In this document: piece after piece, positions 17,004 through 25,855 of the stretch
How positions within the stretch are numbered: the stretch's first letter is position 1
Layout of the letters: every line of letters begins with the position of its first letter
Program-made: the position numbers and the translations under genes
The notes under the pieces: model-generated
What the model saw: only the letters and a program-made list of their open reading frames with translations
What the model was told of the DNA's origin: nothing
Database searches by the model: none
NCBI GenBank assembly: GCA_030690315.1
Contig: JAUYGY010000036.1
Span: forward strand, 62,001 to 126,000
Direction of reading: 5' to 3'
DNA from: Aequorivita sp.
GTDB taxonomy: Bacteria > Bacteroidota > Bacteroidia > Flavobacteriales > Flavobacteriaceae
DNA: 64,000 nt

Positions 17004-17082
17004 TTTACGATTTACGATTTACGATTTACGATTTTTGACTTTAGATTTTTTCATTCGTAAATCTAAAATCGTAAATCTAAAA
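17004..17082. repeat. Heptamer repeat array with inverted arms between hemF and hemB
   Basis: Four perfect tandem TTTACGA units (17004-17031) are followed 24 bases later by two copies of a 14-base unit TCGTAAATCTAAAA (17055-17082) that contains the complementary heptamer. The two halves can pair into a long imperfect hairpin. The array fills nearly the whole gap and stops exactly at the hemF stop codon. Confidence 0.9.
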
Positions 17083-17988
17083 TTAATTAATCCAGTCTTT
17101 GGGGTTCTTTAAAACCTCAATAAGTTTTTCTTCCTCACTTCCTATCTCTGGCTGATGATCATATTTCCATTGAACCACGGGCGGCAGACTCATCAAAATA
17201 CTTTCAATCCGGCCATTGGTTTTTAATCCGAAAAGCGTTCCCTTATCGTGAACGAGATTGAATTCCACATATCGCCCACGGCGTATTTCCTGCCAAGTCC
17301 TATTTTCTTCGGAATAGGGGAGGTTTTTTCTTTTTTCAACAATGGGAAGGTAACTTTCCAAAAAGCTATTGCCAACCTCGGTTACAAAGTTATACCAATC
17401 CTGCATTTTCATTGTTTCCGTTTCCTTTAAATAATCAAAGAAAATGCCGCCAATTCCGCGTGCTTCTTCGCGATGCGCGTTCCAAAAGTATTCATCACAA
17501 CGCTTTTTATAGGTTTCGTAAAACTCAAGGTTGTGTGCATCACAGGCATTTTTGCATATTTGATGAAAATGTTTTGCATCTTCCTCAAACAAATAATAGG
17601 GCGTTAAATCCTGCCCGCCACCAAACCAGCTATCCACAATATTTCCTTCGGCATCATACATTTCGAAATAACGCCAATTTGCATGCACGGTTGGTACCTT
17701 GGGATTTTTTGGGTGAAGTACTAAACTTAGGCCACAGGCAAAGAAATCGGCATCTTTTACACCGAAATATGCTTGCATGCTGTCGGGCAATTTCCCGAAA
17801 ACCTCGCTAATATTTACCCCGCCTTTTTCGAACACGGCTCCATTTTCAATCACGCGTGTTTGTCCGCCGCCACCTTCTTGGCGCGTCCATTTATCTTCCT
17901 TGAATTTTGCTTTTCCATCAATGTCTTCCAAAGCGGAAGTGATTTCGTTTTGTAGCTTCTTTATATATGTTACAAACTTTTCTTTCAT
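17083..17988 (-). CDS. hemF: Oxygen-dependent coproporphyrinogen III oxidase
   Basis: A 301-residue enzyme that oxidatively decarboxylates coproporphyrinogen III to protoporphyrinogen IX using O2. Family landmarks are KWTRQEGGGGQTRV, NWRYFEM, the GGGQDLTPYY substrate-binding loop, and the LPPVVQWKYDH C-terminal segment. Its presence means this haem branch is aerobic and proceeds through protoporphyrin, not the coproporphyrin-dependent route. The ATG overlaps the stop of the upstream EI24 gene (ATGA), showing translational coupling. Confidence 0.96.
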   Translation of the reverse strand: MKEKFVTYIKKLQNEITSALEDIDGKAKFKEDKWTRQEGGGGQTRVIENGAVFEKGGVNISEVFGKLPDSMQAYFGVKDADFFACGLSLVLHPKNPKVPTVHANWRYFEMYDAEGNIVDSWFGGGQDLTPYYLFEEDAKHFHQICKNACDAHNLEFYETYKKRCDEYFWNAHREEARGIGGIFFDYLKETETMKMQDWYNFVTEVGNSFLESYLPIVEKRKNLPYSEENRTWQEIRRGRYVEFNLVHDKGTLFGLKTNGRIESILMSLPPVVQWKYDHQPEIGSEEEKLIEVLKNPKDWIN

Positions 17989-18743
17989 TCTATTTTTTTC
18001 TGAAGGGATTGAGAGTTTTCCAACACTCTTAAAGTTTCCGTACTCGCCGCCGTTACCGAAAGAGGCAAAACCAAAATAATTCCCACCACCGGAATTAAAA
18101 GCATAAGCATAAAAACCATACCGTTGCCAATGGCCAATCCTCGGTTTCTTTGTACAAAACGGATACTTTCCGAATATTTAAAATGCCGTTCCAGCGTGTA
18201 ATCCATATTTCCAAAACCTGCGTAATAGCTCTGCACCAAAAACAAAAGTACGGATGAAATTATACCGATTACTGGGATAAATCCAATCAATATTATTGGA
18301 ATTGTCAGCAATAATTCCATCAATAAATTCCGAACGTTTATGCGTATGCCACGCCAAAGCTGTTCCGCGTTTGAAGTTTTTCTGTGGGAATGGTTTATTC
18401 CGTAGAGATGTTTTTCAATTTTTTCAGAAACCGGGCTCATAAATGGGGCGCTCAATGCCATCACAATATGCCGGTAAAGAATAATCCCCAAAGCAATAAT
18501 TATCAACGCGCCAATAAAATCGCTAATGGTTCTAAAAGTTTCCGAGCCCCATTCCCAAAACCAGATTTTGGAAATAAAACTTCCTAAATTATCACTCAAT
18601 CCCCACGCCGAAAAACCAATCAAGACCGCAGTAAAAAAACTAATGGCCATGGGCACGACAAAGTACTTCCAAAGCCCAAGTTTACTTATGAGCTTGAAAG
18701 TTCCCGCGTATGCTTTTATGCCTTTTAAGATGTTTTTGATCAT
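17985..18743 (-). CDS. EI24/CysZ-like membrane protein
   Basis: A 252-residue polytopic protein with about four to six membrane helices, matching the EI24 domain: YAGTFKLISKLGLWKYFVVP at the start and the FMSPVSEKIEKHLYG and LVQSYYAGFGNMDYTLERH segments in the middle. CysZ relatives import sulfate in proteobacteria, but no sulfur genes are near, so a different or unknown role is likely. Being coupled to hemF by a 4-base overlap and embedded in the haem operon, it may act in porphyrin handling; that is inference from position only. Confidence 0.8.
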   Translation of the reverse strand: MIKNILKGIKAYAGTFKLISKLGLWKYFVVPMAISFFTAVLIGFSAWGLSDNLGSFISKIWFWEWGSETFRTISDFIGALIIIALGIILYRHIVMALSAPFMSPVSEKIEKHLYGINHSHRKTSNAEQLWRGIRINVRNLLMELLLTIPIILIGFIPVIGIISSVLLFLVQSYYAGFGNMDYTLERHFKYSESIRFVQRNRGLAIGNGMVFMLMLLIPVVGIILVLPLSVTAASTETLRVLENSQSLQKKIE

Positions 18744-18748
18744 TGTCT

Positions 18749-18768
18749 ATTCCCGCGAAAGCGGGAAT
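18749..18768. repeat. 20-bp interrupted palindrome ATTCCC-N8-GGGAAT (copy 1)
   Basis: ATTCCC GCGAAAGC GGGAAT, lying between the DUF6973 and EI24 genes, 5 bases before the EI24 start codon on the minus strand. It has the same consensus and the same position relative to a start codon as copy 2 at 20300. The form matches the widespread GTCATTCCCGCGAAAGCGGGAAT-type repeats, including the neisserial dRS3 consensus. Confidence 0.85.
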
Positions 18769-18778
18769 CTTTTTATTA

Positions 18779-19264
18779 TTAATTCGAGATGTAAATTAAG
18801 GTGTTTTTGATATTTTCCATTTCTTCAACACTTTCAATCTTTATTGCTTCCGAAGCTTTTTGTTTTAAAAATGAAATGATTTCGGCTTCGTTTTTATTTT
18901 TTATTCCTTCAAAAAAAACAATTCCCATTTCGTTATTGTGCAAGTCCATTGCCCTTTCCAATGCCACGTTTGGCGAAAAATCTTCGTGCCAATCGGTGAA
19001 TGTTATTGCCCATGCTTTGGCTTTTTCTTCGTTGTTGCGCCATTTCAAATTTTTTTTGACAATTAAAATAACCCAAAATGCGTGTCTAAATGCGTTTGCG
19101 GGATTGCTTAAATGATGCCTGCTCCCATATTCCTTTTGCGCAATATTCATACAGCGTTTTGTGGCAAAAATAGTTGGAAAAGCGTAGATTGGATTTTGAA
19201 GAAACAACCAAAACAACCCGATAAGTTGTTTAAAATCAAGATCCTTAATAATCCGCCAAAACAT
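18779..19264 (-). CDS. DUF6973-type protein in the haem operon
   Basis: A 161-residue protein with an N-terminal hydrophobic segment (LIGLFWLFLQNPIYAFPTIFA) and a conserved core with HHLSNPANAFRHAFW and TDWHEDFSPNVALERAMDLHNNEMG. The clustered His, Asp and Glu residues look like a metal-binding or hydrolase site, but no activity is known. The start codon follows the hemE stop directly (TAGATG), so it is translated with hemE. A haem-linked role is suggested by position only. Confidence 0.8.
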   Translation of the reverse strand: MFWRIIKDLDFKQLIGLFWLFLQNPIYAFPTIFATKRCMNIAQKEYGSRHHLSNPANAFRHAFWVILIVKKNLKWRNNEEKAKAWAITFTDWHEDFSPNVALERAMDLHNNEMGIVFFEGIKNKNEAEIISFLKQKASEAIKIESVEEMENIKNTLIYISN

Positions 19265-20293
19265 CTATCCTTGCTTGTATTCTTTCACCGCCTCAATAAA
19301 AGCGCCCGCATTTTCCAGCGGAGTATTCGGCAAAATTCCGTGGCCCAGGTTCACGATATATCGGTCTTTCCCAAATTCATCAATCATTTGTTTTACCATC
19401 TTTTTTATTTCTGAAGGGGGGCTGAAAAGACGCGTTGGGTCAAAATTTCCCTGTAATGTAATTTTTCCGCCGGTTAAATAACGCGCATTTTTTGGCGAAC
19501 AAGTCCAATCAACACCCAAAGCCGAAGCGCCGCTTTTTGCCATCGTGTCCAAAGCAAACCAGCATCCTTTCCCGAAAGCGATTACGTGGGTTTCATCCTT
19601 TAAAGCATCAATAATTTGCTGCATGTATTTCCAGCTGAATTCCTGATAATCGGCAGGCGAGAGCATCCCGCCCCAACTGTCAAAAACCTGTACGGCGTTT
19701 ACGCCAGCCTTTACTTTTTCCTTTAAATATAAAATCGTGGTATCGGTTATTTTTTGAAGTAACTCGTGTGCAACAATGGGTTGGGTGAAGCAAAACTCCT
19801 TCGCTTTGTCAAAGTTTTTACTGCCCTGTCCCTGCACGCAATAACACAAAATAGTCCACGGACTCCCAGCAAAACCGATCAACGGGATTTCGTCGTTCAG
19901 TTTTTCTTTTGTCATTTTTATGGCTTCCATTACGTAACCGAGCGTTTCGTTTATGTCTGGAACAATCACCCGTTCCAAATCTTTTGCGGAACGGATAGGG
20001 TCTGGCACCCACGGGCCAATAATGGGTTTCATTTCCACGTGAATGTTCATTGCTTGTGGAATTACCAATATATCGCTGAACAAAATTGCTGCGTCCATAC
20101 CGAAACGGCGGATGGGCTGCACGGTGATTTCACTCGCTAGTTCGGGAGTTTGACAACGGGTGAAAAAGTCGTATTTCGCTTTTATTTCCTGAAATTCAGG
20201 TAGAAATCTTCCGGCTTGACGCATCATCCAAACTGGTGGTCGTTCCACGGTTTCGCCGTAGAGGGCTTTTAAAAATAAATCGTTTTTAATCAT
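19265..20293 (-). CDS. hemE: Uroporphyrinogen decarboxylase
   Basis: A 342-residue cytosolic enzyme that removes four acetate carboxyls from uroporphyrinogen III to give coproporphyrinogen III. The N-terminal signature [12 protein letters not shown] and the second signature [22 protein letters not shown] region are intact, as is the C-terminal [11 protein letters not shown]. It is full length. Between hemD and hemE lies the second ATTCCC-N8-GGGAAT palindrome, 7 bases before this start codon. Confidence 0.97.
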   Translation of the reverse strand: MIKNDLFLKALYGETVERPPVWMMRQAGRFLPEFQEIKAKYDFFTRCQTPELASEITVQPIRRFGMDAAILFSDILVIPQAMNIHVEMKPIIGPWVPDPIRSAKDLERVIVPDINETLGYVMEAIKMTKEKLNDEIPLIGFAGSPWTILCYCVQGQGSKNFDKAKEFCFTQPIVAHELLQKITDTTILYLKEKVKAGVNAVQVFDSWGGMLSPADYQEFSWKYMQQIIDALKDETHVIAFGKGCWFALDTMAKSGASALGVDWTCSPKNARYLTGGKITLQGNFDPTRLFSPPSEIKKMVKQMIDEFGKDRYIVNLGHGILPNTPLENAGAFIEAVKEYKQG

Positions 20294-20299
20294 ATCGTC

Positions 20300-20319
20300 A
20301 TTCCCTCAAACTCGGGAAT
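20300..20319. repeat. 20-bp interrupted palindrome ATTCCC-N8-GGGAAT (copy 2)
   Basis: ATTCCC TCAAACTC GGGAAT in the 35-base gap between hemD and hemE. The six-base arms are identical to copy 1 while the central eight bases differ, as expected of a dispersed repeat family and not of a chance duplication. Confidence 0.85.
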
Positions 20320-20328
20320 CTGTTTTAG

Positions 20329-20982
20329 TTAACTAATTTCTCTTAATGCTTTTATCGCTTTTTCAATTACGCTTTCCACCGTTGTGGTTTTTGAAATTAG
20401 CACGTTTTCTGTATATTTTTTTGCTTCGGAAGCGGTTGTTGTGCCTATGCAAATGATTTTTGCTGCGTTCATTTTATTTTCTGAAATATAACTTCTAACG
20501 GCACTGGGACTAAAAAATAAAATGGCATTAAACATCGTGTCAAATTTCTTTGGGGCTAACATTGTTTTATACACTTCAATTTCTTCAAAAGCAATATTAT
20601 TTTCTTTCAATTTTGAAGGAATTTCATCGCTTCGGATGTTTCCGCAGAAAAAATGAAAGGCTTCGCCTTTATGGTTTTTCACTAAATAATCTGCCAATTC
20701 GGAGGCATATTCAGTCATTTTAATTACACTGAAACCATTGTCGTCCAAAAGCTGACTTGTTTTTTCGCCAACACAGAAACAACTACTAACTCCTAACTCA
20801 TAACTCATAACTGCGTTTACGGCATTCTGGCTGGTGAAAATGGCTTTTTCAATAGTTGCAGGAACTTCAAAAGGAATAAATTCAATCTTTATAGCATTGT
20901 ATTCCACCAACGAAATACCTGCATTCAGCAGTAGCGATCTTTGGTTTTCCGTTAGTTTTTTAGTTGCTAGAACTGTGGGCAT
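20329..20982 (-). CDS. hemD: Uroporphyrinogen-III synthase
   Basis: A 217-residue enzyme that closes and inverts ring D of hydroxymethylbilane. HemD is poorly conserved, but IFTSQNAVNAV, FCVGEKTSQLL and the C-terminal ILFFSPSAVRSYISEN / CIGTTTASEAKK segments identify it. The segment coding MSYELGVSS (20781-20815) is a run of AACTNNN heptamers and looks like a low-complexity insertion inside the protein. The start overlaps the end of the trkA gene by 23 bases. Confidence 0.92.
   Translation of the reverse strand: MPTVLATKKLTENQRSLLLNAGISLVEYNAIKIEFIPFEVPATIEKAIFTSQNAVNAVMSYELGVSSCFCVGEKTSQLLDDNGFSVIKMTEYASELADYLVKNHKGEAFHFFCGNIRSDEIPSKLKENNIAFEEIEVYKTMLAPKKFDTMFNAILFFSPSAVRSYISENKMNAAKIICIGTTTASEAKKYTENVLISKTTTVESVIEKAIKALREIS
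20781..20815. repeat. Heptamer repeat inside hemD
   Basis: Five consecutive 7-base units, aactact-aactcct-aactcat-aactcat-aactgcg on the plus strand, lie inside the coding region of hemD. Thirty-five bases is not a multiple of three, so the frame is kept only by the total context. Confidence 0.8.
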
Positions 20983-21664
20983 GATTTTTTAAAAATTTTT
21001 TCACATCGGTATCTTTGCCGAAAACCACCAGCACATCTCCCGTTTTAAATATCATATCGGGGGTCGGAAGACCTACCACTTCAGGCTTTTTCATTGCACG
21101 GCCCAAAAAATTTGTGTGTTCCTTTTTGCGTAAAATAGTTATAATGTTGAGATTGAAATTTTTCCGAAAATCAGATTGTTGAATGGTTTGTCCCACTAAC
21201 GCGCTGCATACCTCAATTTCAGAAACCAGATATTCATCATCTATTTCAAAATTGTCTATACTTCCCTTTAAATTGATTTTTTTTGTAAACCTTTCGGCGT
21301 ATTCCTGTTCGGGATGGATAATTTGATCCACTCCCATTGCTTCTAAAATAGTGTCTTCGAGGGCAGAGGTGGAACGCGCAATTATTTTGGCCTTCGTTAA
21401 TTTTTTTACAATTGCAGTACTCATAATAGCCGCTCCATTTCGTTCACCAATAGCAATTATAGCCAGGTCTGCATTGTTAAGCGGGAGGGAATGGTAGGCA
21501 TTTTCATTGGTAGCATCTAAGGCAACTGCATGTGCCACCTTGTTTTTTATGTGTTCAATTTTCTCAAGATCGTGGTCTGCAACAATTACTTCGTTGCCAG
21601 TATTTGAAAGATGAATGGCGAGTGACATCCCAAAATTTCCAAGCCCAATAACTATTACCTTCAT
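20960..21664 (-). CDS. TrkA/KtrA-type K+ channel regulatory subunit
   Basis: A 234-residue cytosolic ring-forming regulator of potassium uptake. The N-terminal RCK Rossmann fold is clear (VIGLGNFGMSLAIHL, then VIVADHDLEKIEHI with the acidic nucleotide-binding residue), followed by an RCK_C domain. It binds nucleotides and gates the TrkH/KtrB subunit encoded 29 bases upstream. The pair interrupts the haem genes: it overlaps hemD by 23 bases and trkH overlaps hemC by 4. Confidence 0.92.
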   Translation of the reverse strand: MKVIVIGLGNFGMSLAIHLSNTGNEVIVADHDLEKIEHIKNKVAHAVALDATNENAYHSLPLNNADLAIIAIGERNGAAIMSTAIVKKLTKAKIIARSTSALEDTILEAMGVDQIIHPEQEYAERFTKKINLKGSIDNFEIDDEYLVSEIEVCSALVGQTIQQSDFRKNFNLNIITILRKKEHTNFLGRAMKKPEVVGLPTPDMIFKTGDVLVVFGKDTDVKKFLKNHAHSSSN

Positions 21665-21693
21665 ATTGATTTGTGTTTACTTGTTCAATTTCT

Positions 21694-23448
21694 TTAGTTT
21701 ATGAGAATATTCTCTTCGGGATAGGTATATTCTACTTTTCCAATGCTCTTCAGTAGACCGATCATTAGGTTCAACAAACCTATTCGTCCAAAAAACATTA
21801 AAAGGATAACCACATATTTACTGGGTTCAGAAAGCTGGGATGTGATCCCCAAAGATAAACCTACTGTTGAAAAAGCGGAAAAAACTTCAAAAGCGATTTG
21901 TATCAGCGAAAACTCAGGATTAAAAATAAGCAATAACAAAATACCCATCCCAATGCTTGCCAATGAGATTGATATGATTGCAAAAGCACGTTGTACCGCC
22001 TCTGTTGCTACGCGTCTCGTGCCTATCTCAATATATTTTTTATCGCGTGAAATAGCAAAAATATTCAGCGTTGCCAAAGCAAAGGTCGTGGTTTTTATAC
22101 CACCACCCGTTGAGGCAGGCGAGGCTCCAATCCACATTAAAAAAATCATAAACAAAATACCGGGAATGGTAAAATTGGTCATATCTACCGTGTTAAAACC
22201 CGCAGTACGCGTTGTTATAGATGAAAACATTGCGGTGGTGAATTTCCCAAAAGCCGTTGTATGTGGCAAAAGATTGGTTTGTTGTTCAGAAAAAAGGAAG
22301 AAAATTGCACCCGCTGCAATCAGTATGGTTGTGGTATAAAGTACAATTTTGGTGTTCAAATTTATTACCCGGGAAATAAACATTCGATCGCTTCTTTTGC
22401 TGAAAAGATTTGTGACCAGCTTTTTAAAATATTGGATGATATTATAAGCAATGTGATATCCCAATCCCCCAAAAACAATAAGCCCCATTACCACCCATTG
22501 CATATAATAATTGAACCGAAGCCCTGTGTCATAAAGCCCGTCAGATGCCAAGGAAAAGCCTGCATTGCAATAGGCGGAGACAGCGTGAAAAACAGCGAAA
22601 AACCCCCTACCTCCCACGGAGTCCATATGTGTTAACGAGTGATAAATTAAAAAAGCGCCAATCCCTTCCAAAATGAGTGAAAAAACCACAATCTGCATCA
22701 CGGTTCGCATAACGCTGTTCAATTTTTCGTGCCCTAAAATGTCTTTCATATAAAGGCTTTCCTTAAACGAAGCCCCACTTTTAAAGAAATAGGCAAAAAA
22801 CGAAGTAAAAGTTAGCATACCCAGCCCGCCAATTTGAAACAAAAGCAGAATAATGGTTTGGCCAAAAGGGGTAAAATCCTTGGCCGTATCAACTACGATA
22901 AGACCGGTAACCGCTGTGGCGCTGGTAGCAGTAAAAAGTGCATCGGTAAAAGTTATGCCGTTGGTTGTGGCGCTGGGGAGCATCAACAAAAATGTTCCCG
23001 CAAGCGCTATAATGGCAAAACTACCAACAAACAGAATGGCAGGATTAAAATAAATGCTGTAAACTTTTCGCAATAAAAAGGTGAGCCGAATAAAAAAATA
23101 AAATATCAGCCCATATTCTATAACATAACGTGCATTAAAAAAGGTTTCAATAAAGGAAGTTTCATAATTAGCTAAAATCATGATTACTTCCAGCACAATC
23201 AGAAGCATTAGAATCAACAAGTTTATTCTACTGCTTTTTGCTACCTCTGCTTCTCTTTTAAATCTGTAATATTTATAAGAGTTAAACGCAATTAACGCAA
23301 ATAACAAGGTGGGCAGAACAATAAGTTTGTATTGCTTAAAATCGGAAAAATTTTCGAAACCGAAGTCAAAGATCAAAAATGCCAATAAGCCAAGGTCCAA
23401 AAACCAAACTACAATAGCAGTTGGGTCTGTTTTTTTCCAAAGACTCAT
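21694..23448 (-). CDS. TrkH/KtrB-family potassium uptake membrane subunit
   Basis: A 584-residue polytopic membrane protein. It has about 150 extra N-terminal residues with roughly four helices, then four M1-P-M2 repeats typical of TrkH/KtrB. Selectivity-loop sequences are recognisable (TSATAVTGLIVVDT, HAVSAYCNAGFSL, SSITTRTAGFNTVD, SAFSTVGLSLGIT). It takes up K+, driven by Na+ or H+. Its stop overlaps the hemC end and start region (ATGA), so potassium uptake is translated from the haem message. Confidence 0.93.
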   Translation of the reverse strand: MSLWKKTDPTAIVVWFLDLGLLAFLIFDFGFENFSDFKQYKLIVLPTLLFALIAFNSYKYYRFKREAEVAKSSRINLLILMLLIVLEVIMILANYETSFIETFFNARYVIEYGLIFYFFIRLTFLLRKVYSIYFNPAILFVGSFAIIALAGTFLLMLPSATTNGITFTDALFTATSATAVTGLIVVDTAKDFTPFGQTIILLLFQIGGLGMLTFTSFFAYFFKSGASFKESLYMKDILGHEKLNSVMRTVMQIVVFSLILEGIGAFLIYHSLTHMDSVGGRGFFAVFHAVSAYCNAGFSLASDGLYDTGLRFNYYMQWVVMGLIVFGGLGYHIAYNIIQYFKKLVTNLFSKRSDRMFISRVINLNTKIVLYTTTILIAAGAIFFLFSEQQTNLLPHTTAFGKFTTAMFSSITTRTAGFNTVDMTNFTIPGILFMIFLMWIGASPASTGGGIKTTTFALATLNIFAISRDKKYIEIGTRRVATEAVQRAFAIISISLASIGMGILLLLIFNPEFSLIQIAFEVFSAFSTVGLSLGITSQLSEPSKYVVILLMFFGRIGLLNLMIGLLKSIGKVEYTYPEENILIN

Positions 23449-24374
23449 TTCAATTGATTTTTTATGGAGCGCATCAGTTCAGTCCCACCGTTTTGAAGAA
23501 TAAAAGTAGCACATTCTTTTCCGAAGCCTTTGTATGCCGACGTTAAATTTTTTCTTTCGACTTCTATTTTTGATTGGCCGTCCAATGAAAACAGACATCC
23601 CTTAAAAAGAATTTCATCCCCAATAATTTCGGCCAAAGCCCCAATGGGTGCAGTACACCCGCCTTCCAATGTTCGCAAAAATTCACGTTCAATGTGCGTG
23701 CAAATTTCGGAAGCCGTATGGTTTAATTTTGAAGTTGCTTCCAAAGAAAATTCATCATTTTCCAAAGCCACAATTACCATCGCGCCTTGTGCTGGCGCGG
23801 GAAGCATCCAGTTTAAATCGATATATTTTTTGGGCAACAAATTAATTCTTTCCAATCCCGCTTTCGCGAAAATGGCGCCGTCCCAATTATTATCGTTGAG
23901 TTTTTGAAGTCGCGTATTCACATTTCCGCGTAAATCCACCACTTTATGATTTGGATATCTGTGAAGCCATTGCGCTTGCCGGCGAAGGCTTCCGGTAGCT
24001 ATCGTGCTGGGTTTTCCCCACTCAATATCATCTTTTTGTGGGCTGAAGGTGGGGGTGACCAATATATCTTCGGAAGAAGCGCGCTCCAAAACTGCAGTTT
24101 GCACAATGCCATTGGGTAATTGGGTTGGCACGTCCTTCATGCTGTGCACAGCAATATCAACTTTTCCCGTTATCATCGCCACATCCAAAGTTTTGGTGAA
24201 AATTCCGGTGATGCCCATTTCATACAGCGGTTTGTCTAAAACCAAATCGCCTTCAGATTTAACGGGAACCAATTGGGCAGTATATCCTAAATTTTCAAGC
24301 TTGGATTTTACAGTATTCGCTTGCCAAAGTGCAAGTTCACTGTCGCGGGTGCCAATTCGGATTGTTTTTTTCAA
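23445..24374 (-). CDS. hemC: Hydroxymethylbilane synthase (porphobilinogen deaminase)
   Basis: A 309-residue enzyme that polymerises four porphobilinogens. The dipyrromethane cofactor cysteine is Cys240 in LEGGCTAPIG. The catalytic region HSMKDVPT (Asp81) and the RGNVNTRL arginine loop are intact. It starts 2 bases after hemA ends and overlaps the trkH start by 4 bases. Confidence 0.97.
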   Translation of the reverse strand: MKKTIRIGTRDSELALWQANTVKSKLENLGYTAQLVPVKSEGDLVLDKPLYEMGITGIFTKTLDVAMITGKVDIAVHSMKDVPTQLPNGIVQTAVLERASSEDILVTPTFSPQKDDIEWGKPSTIATGSLRRQAQWLHRYPNHKVVDLRGNVNTRLQKLNDNNWDGAIFAKAGLERINLLPKKYIDLNWMLPAPAQGAMVIVALENDEFSLEATSKLNHTASEICTHIEREFLRTLEGGCTAPIGALAEIIGDEILFKGCLFSLDGQSKIEVERKNLTSAYKGFGKECATFILQNGGTELMRSIKNQLK

Positions 24375-24376
24375 GA

Positions 24377-25639
24377 TTAGGCAGTTTCAAGTTGAAAAAC
24401 CCTTCTTATGAGTTCTATACTTTCGGCGGAGCCTTCTTCGCCTTTTAAGTGATTTACGAAATGCGTAGTAATTTTTTGAATAAGGCGGTCACTTATTATT
24501 TCGGCCTGTTCTTCATTGAAACCGTCAATTTTTTTCCGCTGATTATTGATTTCAGCCGCTTTAATTTCGGCCAATTTATTTTTCAAAGCTTTGATGGTTG
24601 GGGCGTATTTTCGGTTATCTGCCCATTGGTTGAATTCCTTTTCTATTTCGGCAATAATTTTTTTCGCCAAGGGCAATTGTGAAGTACGCCTAACCAACGT
24701 ATGGTCCGTTACGGCAGAAAGGTGGTCCATATGTACTAAGGTTACCAATTCATTTTCCAAAACGTCCTCCGAAACATTTTTAGGAATGGAAAGATCCAAA
24801 ATAAGCAACGGCCTTTTTAAATATAAAAGTTCTTTTGAAATGGTTGGCTGTTGGGCTCCTGTTGCCACAATTAGTACATCGGCTTGGGCAATTTCACTTT
24901 GTATATCGGCGTAATCCTTAACGATCAAATTGAATTTGCCCGCGACTTTCTCAGCCTTTTCCTTTGTGCGGTTTATAAGCGTTATGTGGTTATTTTTGGT
25001 GTGTTTTATTAGGTTTTCGCAGGTATTTCTACCTATTTTTCCAGTTCCGAAAAGCAAGATGTTCTTTTCAGAAATGTAGGGAACGCGAGCCATAATGTAT
25101 TGCACTGCGGCAAAACTGACGGAAGTAGCCCCGGAAGAAATTCCGGTTTCATTCTTTATCCGTTTGCTGGCTTGAATAACCGAATTTGCAAGCCGCTCCA
25201 TAAATGGATTGATAATATCATGTTTTTTTGACTCACGGAACCCGTTACGCAACTGGCTGATGATTTCGAAATCGCCCAAAATTTGGCTATCAAGCCCAGT
25301 TCCAACATTGAATAGGTGTGAAACGGCATCGTGATTTTTATAAATATATGCTACTTTTTCAAACTCTTCAACCGTGCCGTTGGTGTGTTCACAAAGTAAT
25401 TTTATAAGTTGGTAGGGATGCTGCGCAAAACCGTAAAGCTCGGTTCGGTTGCAAGTAGAAATAACAGTAAGGGAGGGAATTCTATCTTCTTTCGCTTGTA
25501 GTAAAATATTCTTTTTGGAAGTATCATTTATGTTGAAATTACCACGGATGGCGGCATCAGCTTTTTTGTAATTAAGGCCAATGGCATAAAAATTACCTTC
25601 GAGAGTCTCCCCAGAATATGTCTTCAAATTATTTTTCAT
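24377..25639 (-). CDS. hemA: Glutamyl-tRNA reductase
   Basis: A 420-residue NADPH enzyme that makes glutamate-1-semialdehyde, the first committed step of the C5 haem pathway. The start at 25639 is chosen because the family begins close to the FYAIGLNYKKAD segment; an in-frame ATG at 25687 would add 16 unlikely residues. The catalytic cysteine is Cys63 in STCNRTELYG. Rossmann (LLFGTGKIG) and dimerisation domains follow. It is the first gene of the minus-strand haem operon, about 115 bases downstream of a TAnnTTTG promoter. Confidence 0.95.
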   Translation of the reverse strand: MKNNLKTYSGETLEGNFYAIGLNYKKADAAIRGNFNINDTSKKNILLQAKEDRIPSLTVISTCNRTELYGFAQHPYQLIKLLCEHTNGTVEEFEKVAYIYKNHDAVSHLFNVGTGLDSQILGDFEIISQLRNGFRESKKHDIINPFMERLANSVIQASKRIKNETGISSGATSVSFAAVQYIMARVPYISEKNILLFGTGKIGRNTCENLIKHTKNNHITLINRTKEKAEKVAGKFNLIVKDYADIQSEIAQADVLIVATGAQQPTISKELLYLKRPLLILDLSIPKNVSEDVLENELVTLVHMDHLSAVTDHTLVRRTSQLPLAKKIIAEIEKEFNQWADNRKYAPTIKALKNKLAEIKAAEINNQRKKIDGFNEEQAEIISDRLIQKITTHFVNHLKGEEGSAESIELIRRVFQLETA

Positions 25640-25761
25640 CCACGATTTATTTTTGGGAAATATTAATACAACAGCGTTGCAACGCACTTAAATACACTGC
25701 TTAAGAAATTGCTTTTGGTTCGCTTAAAATTTGCTAGTAAATATTTCATATAAAACAGGAG

Positions 25762-25769
25762 CAAATGTA
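25762..25769 (-). promoter_or_regulatory. -7 promoter element of the haem operon
   Basis: Read on the minus strand this is TACATTTG, an exact match to the Bacteroidota TAnnTTTG -7 consensus. It would give a leader of roughly 115 bases before hemA. A -33 TTG is not obvious. Confidence 0.55.
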
Positions 25770-25839
25770 AGGGCATTGTTTTTTAAAAAGTAACGCTAGC
25801 GGTATCTTTTGTGTCGATGTCTGTTAAAAATGGGTAAAA

Positions 25840-25855
25840 TATGATATTTATCATA
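25840..25855. promoter_or_regulatory. Operator-like palindrome between hemA and the AraC gene
   Basis: TATGAT-ATTT-ATCATA, perfect 6-bp arms with a 4-bp centre, in the 301-base divergent gap. It lies about 70 bases upstream of the predicted hemA -7 element. Its regulator is unknown; a control site for the haem operon or the AraC gene is possible. The rest of this gap shows no gene. Confidence 0.4.

Noticed and set aside
18749..18768. ATTCCC palindrome taken as the terminator of the DUF6973 gene
   Set aside because: On the minus strand no T run follows the hairpin; T's are on the wrong side.
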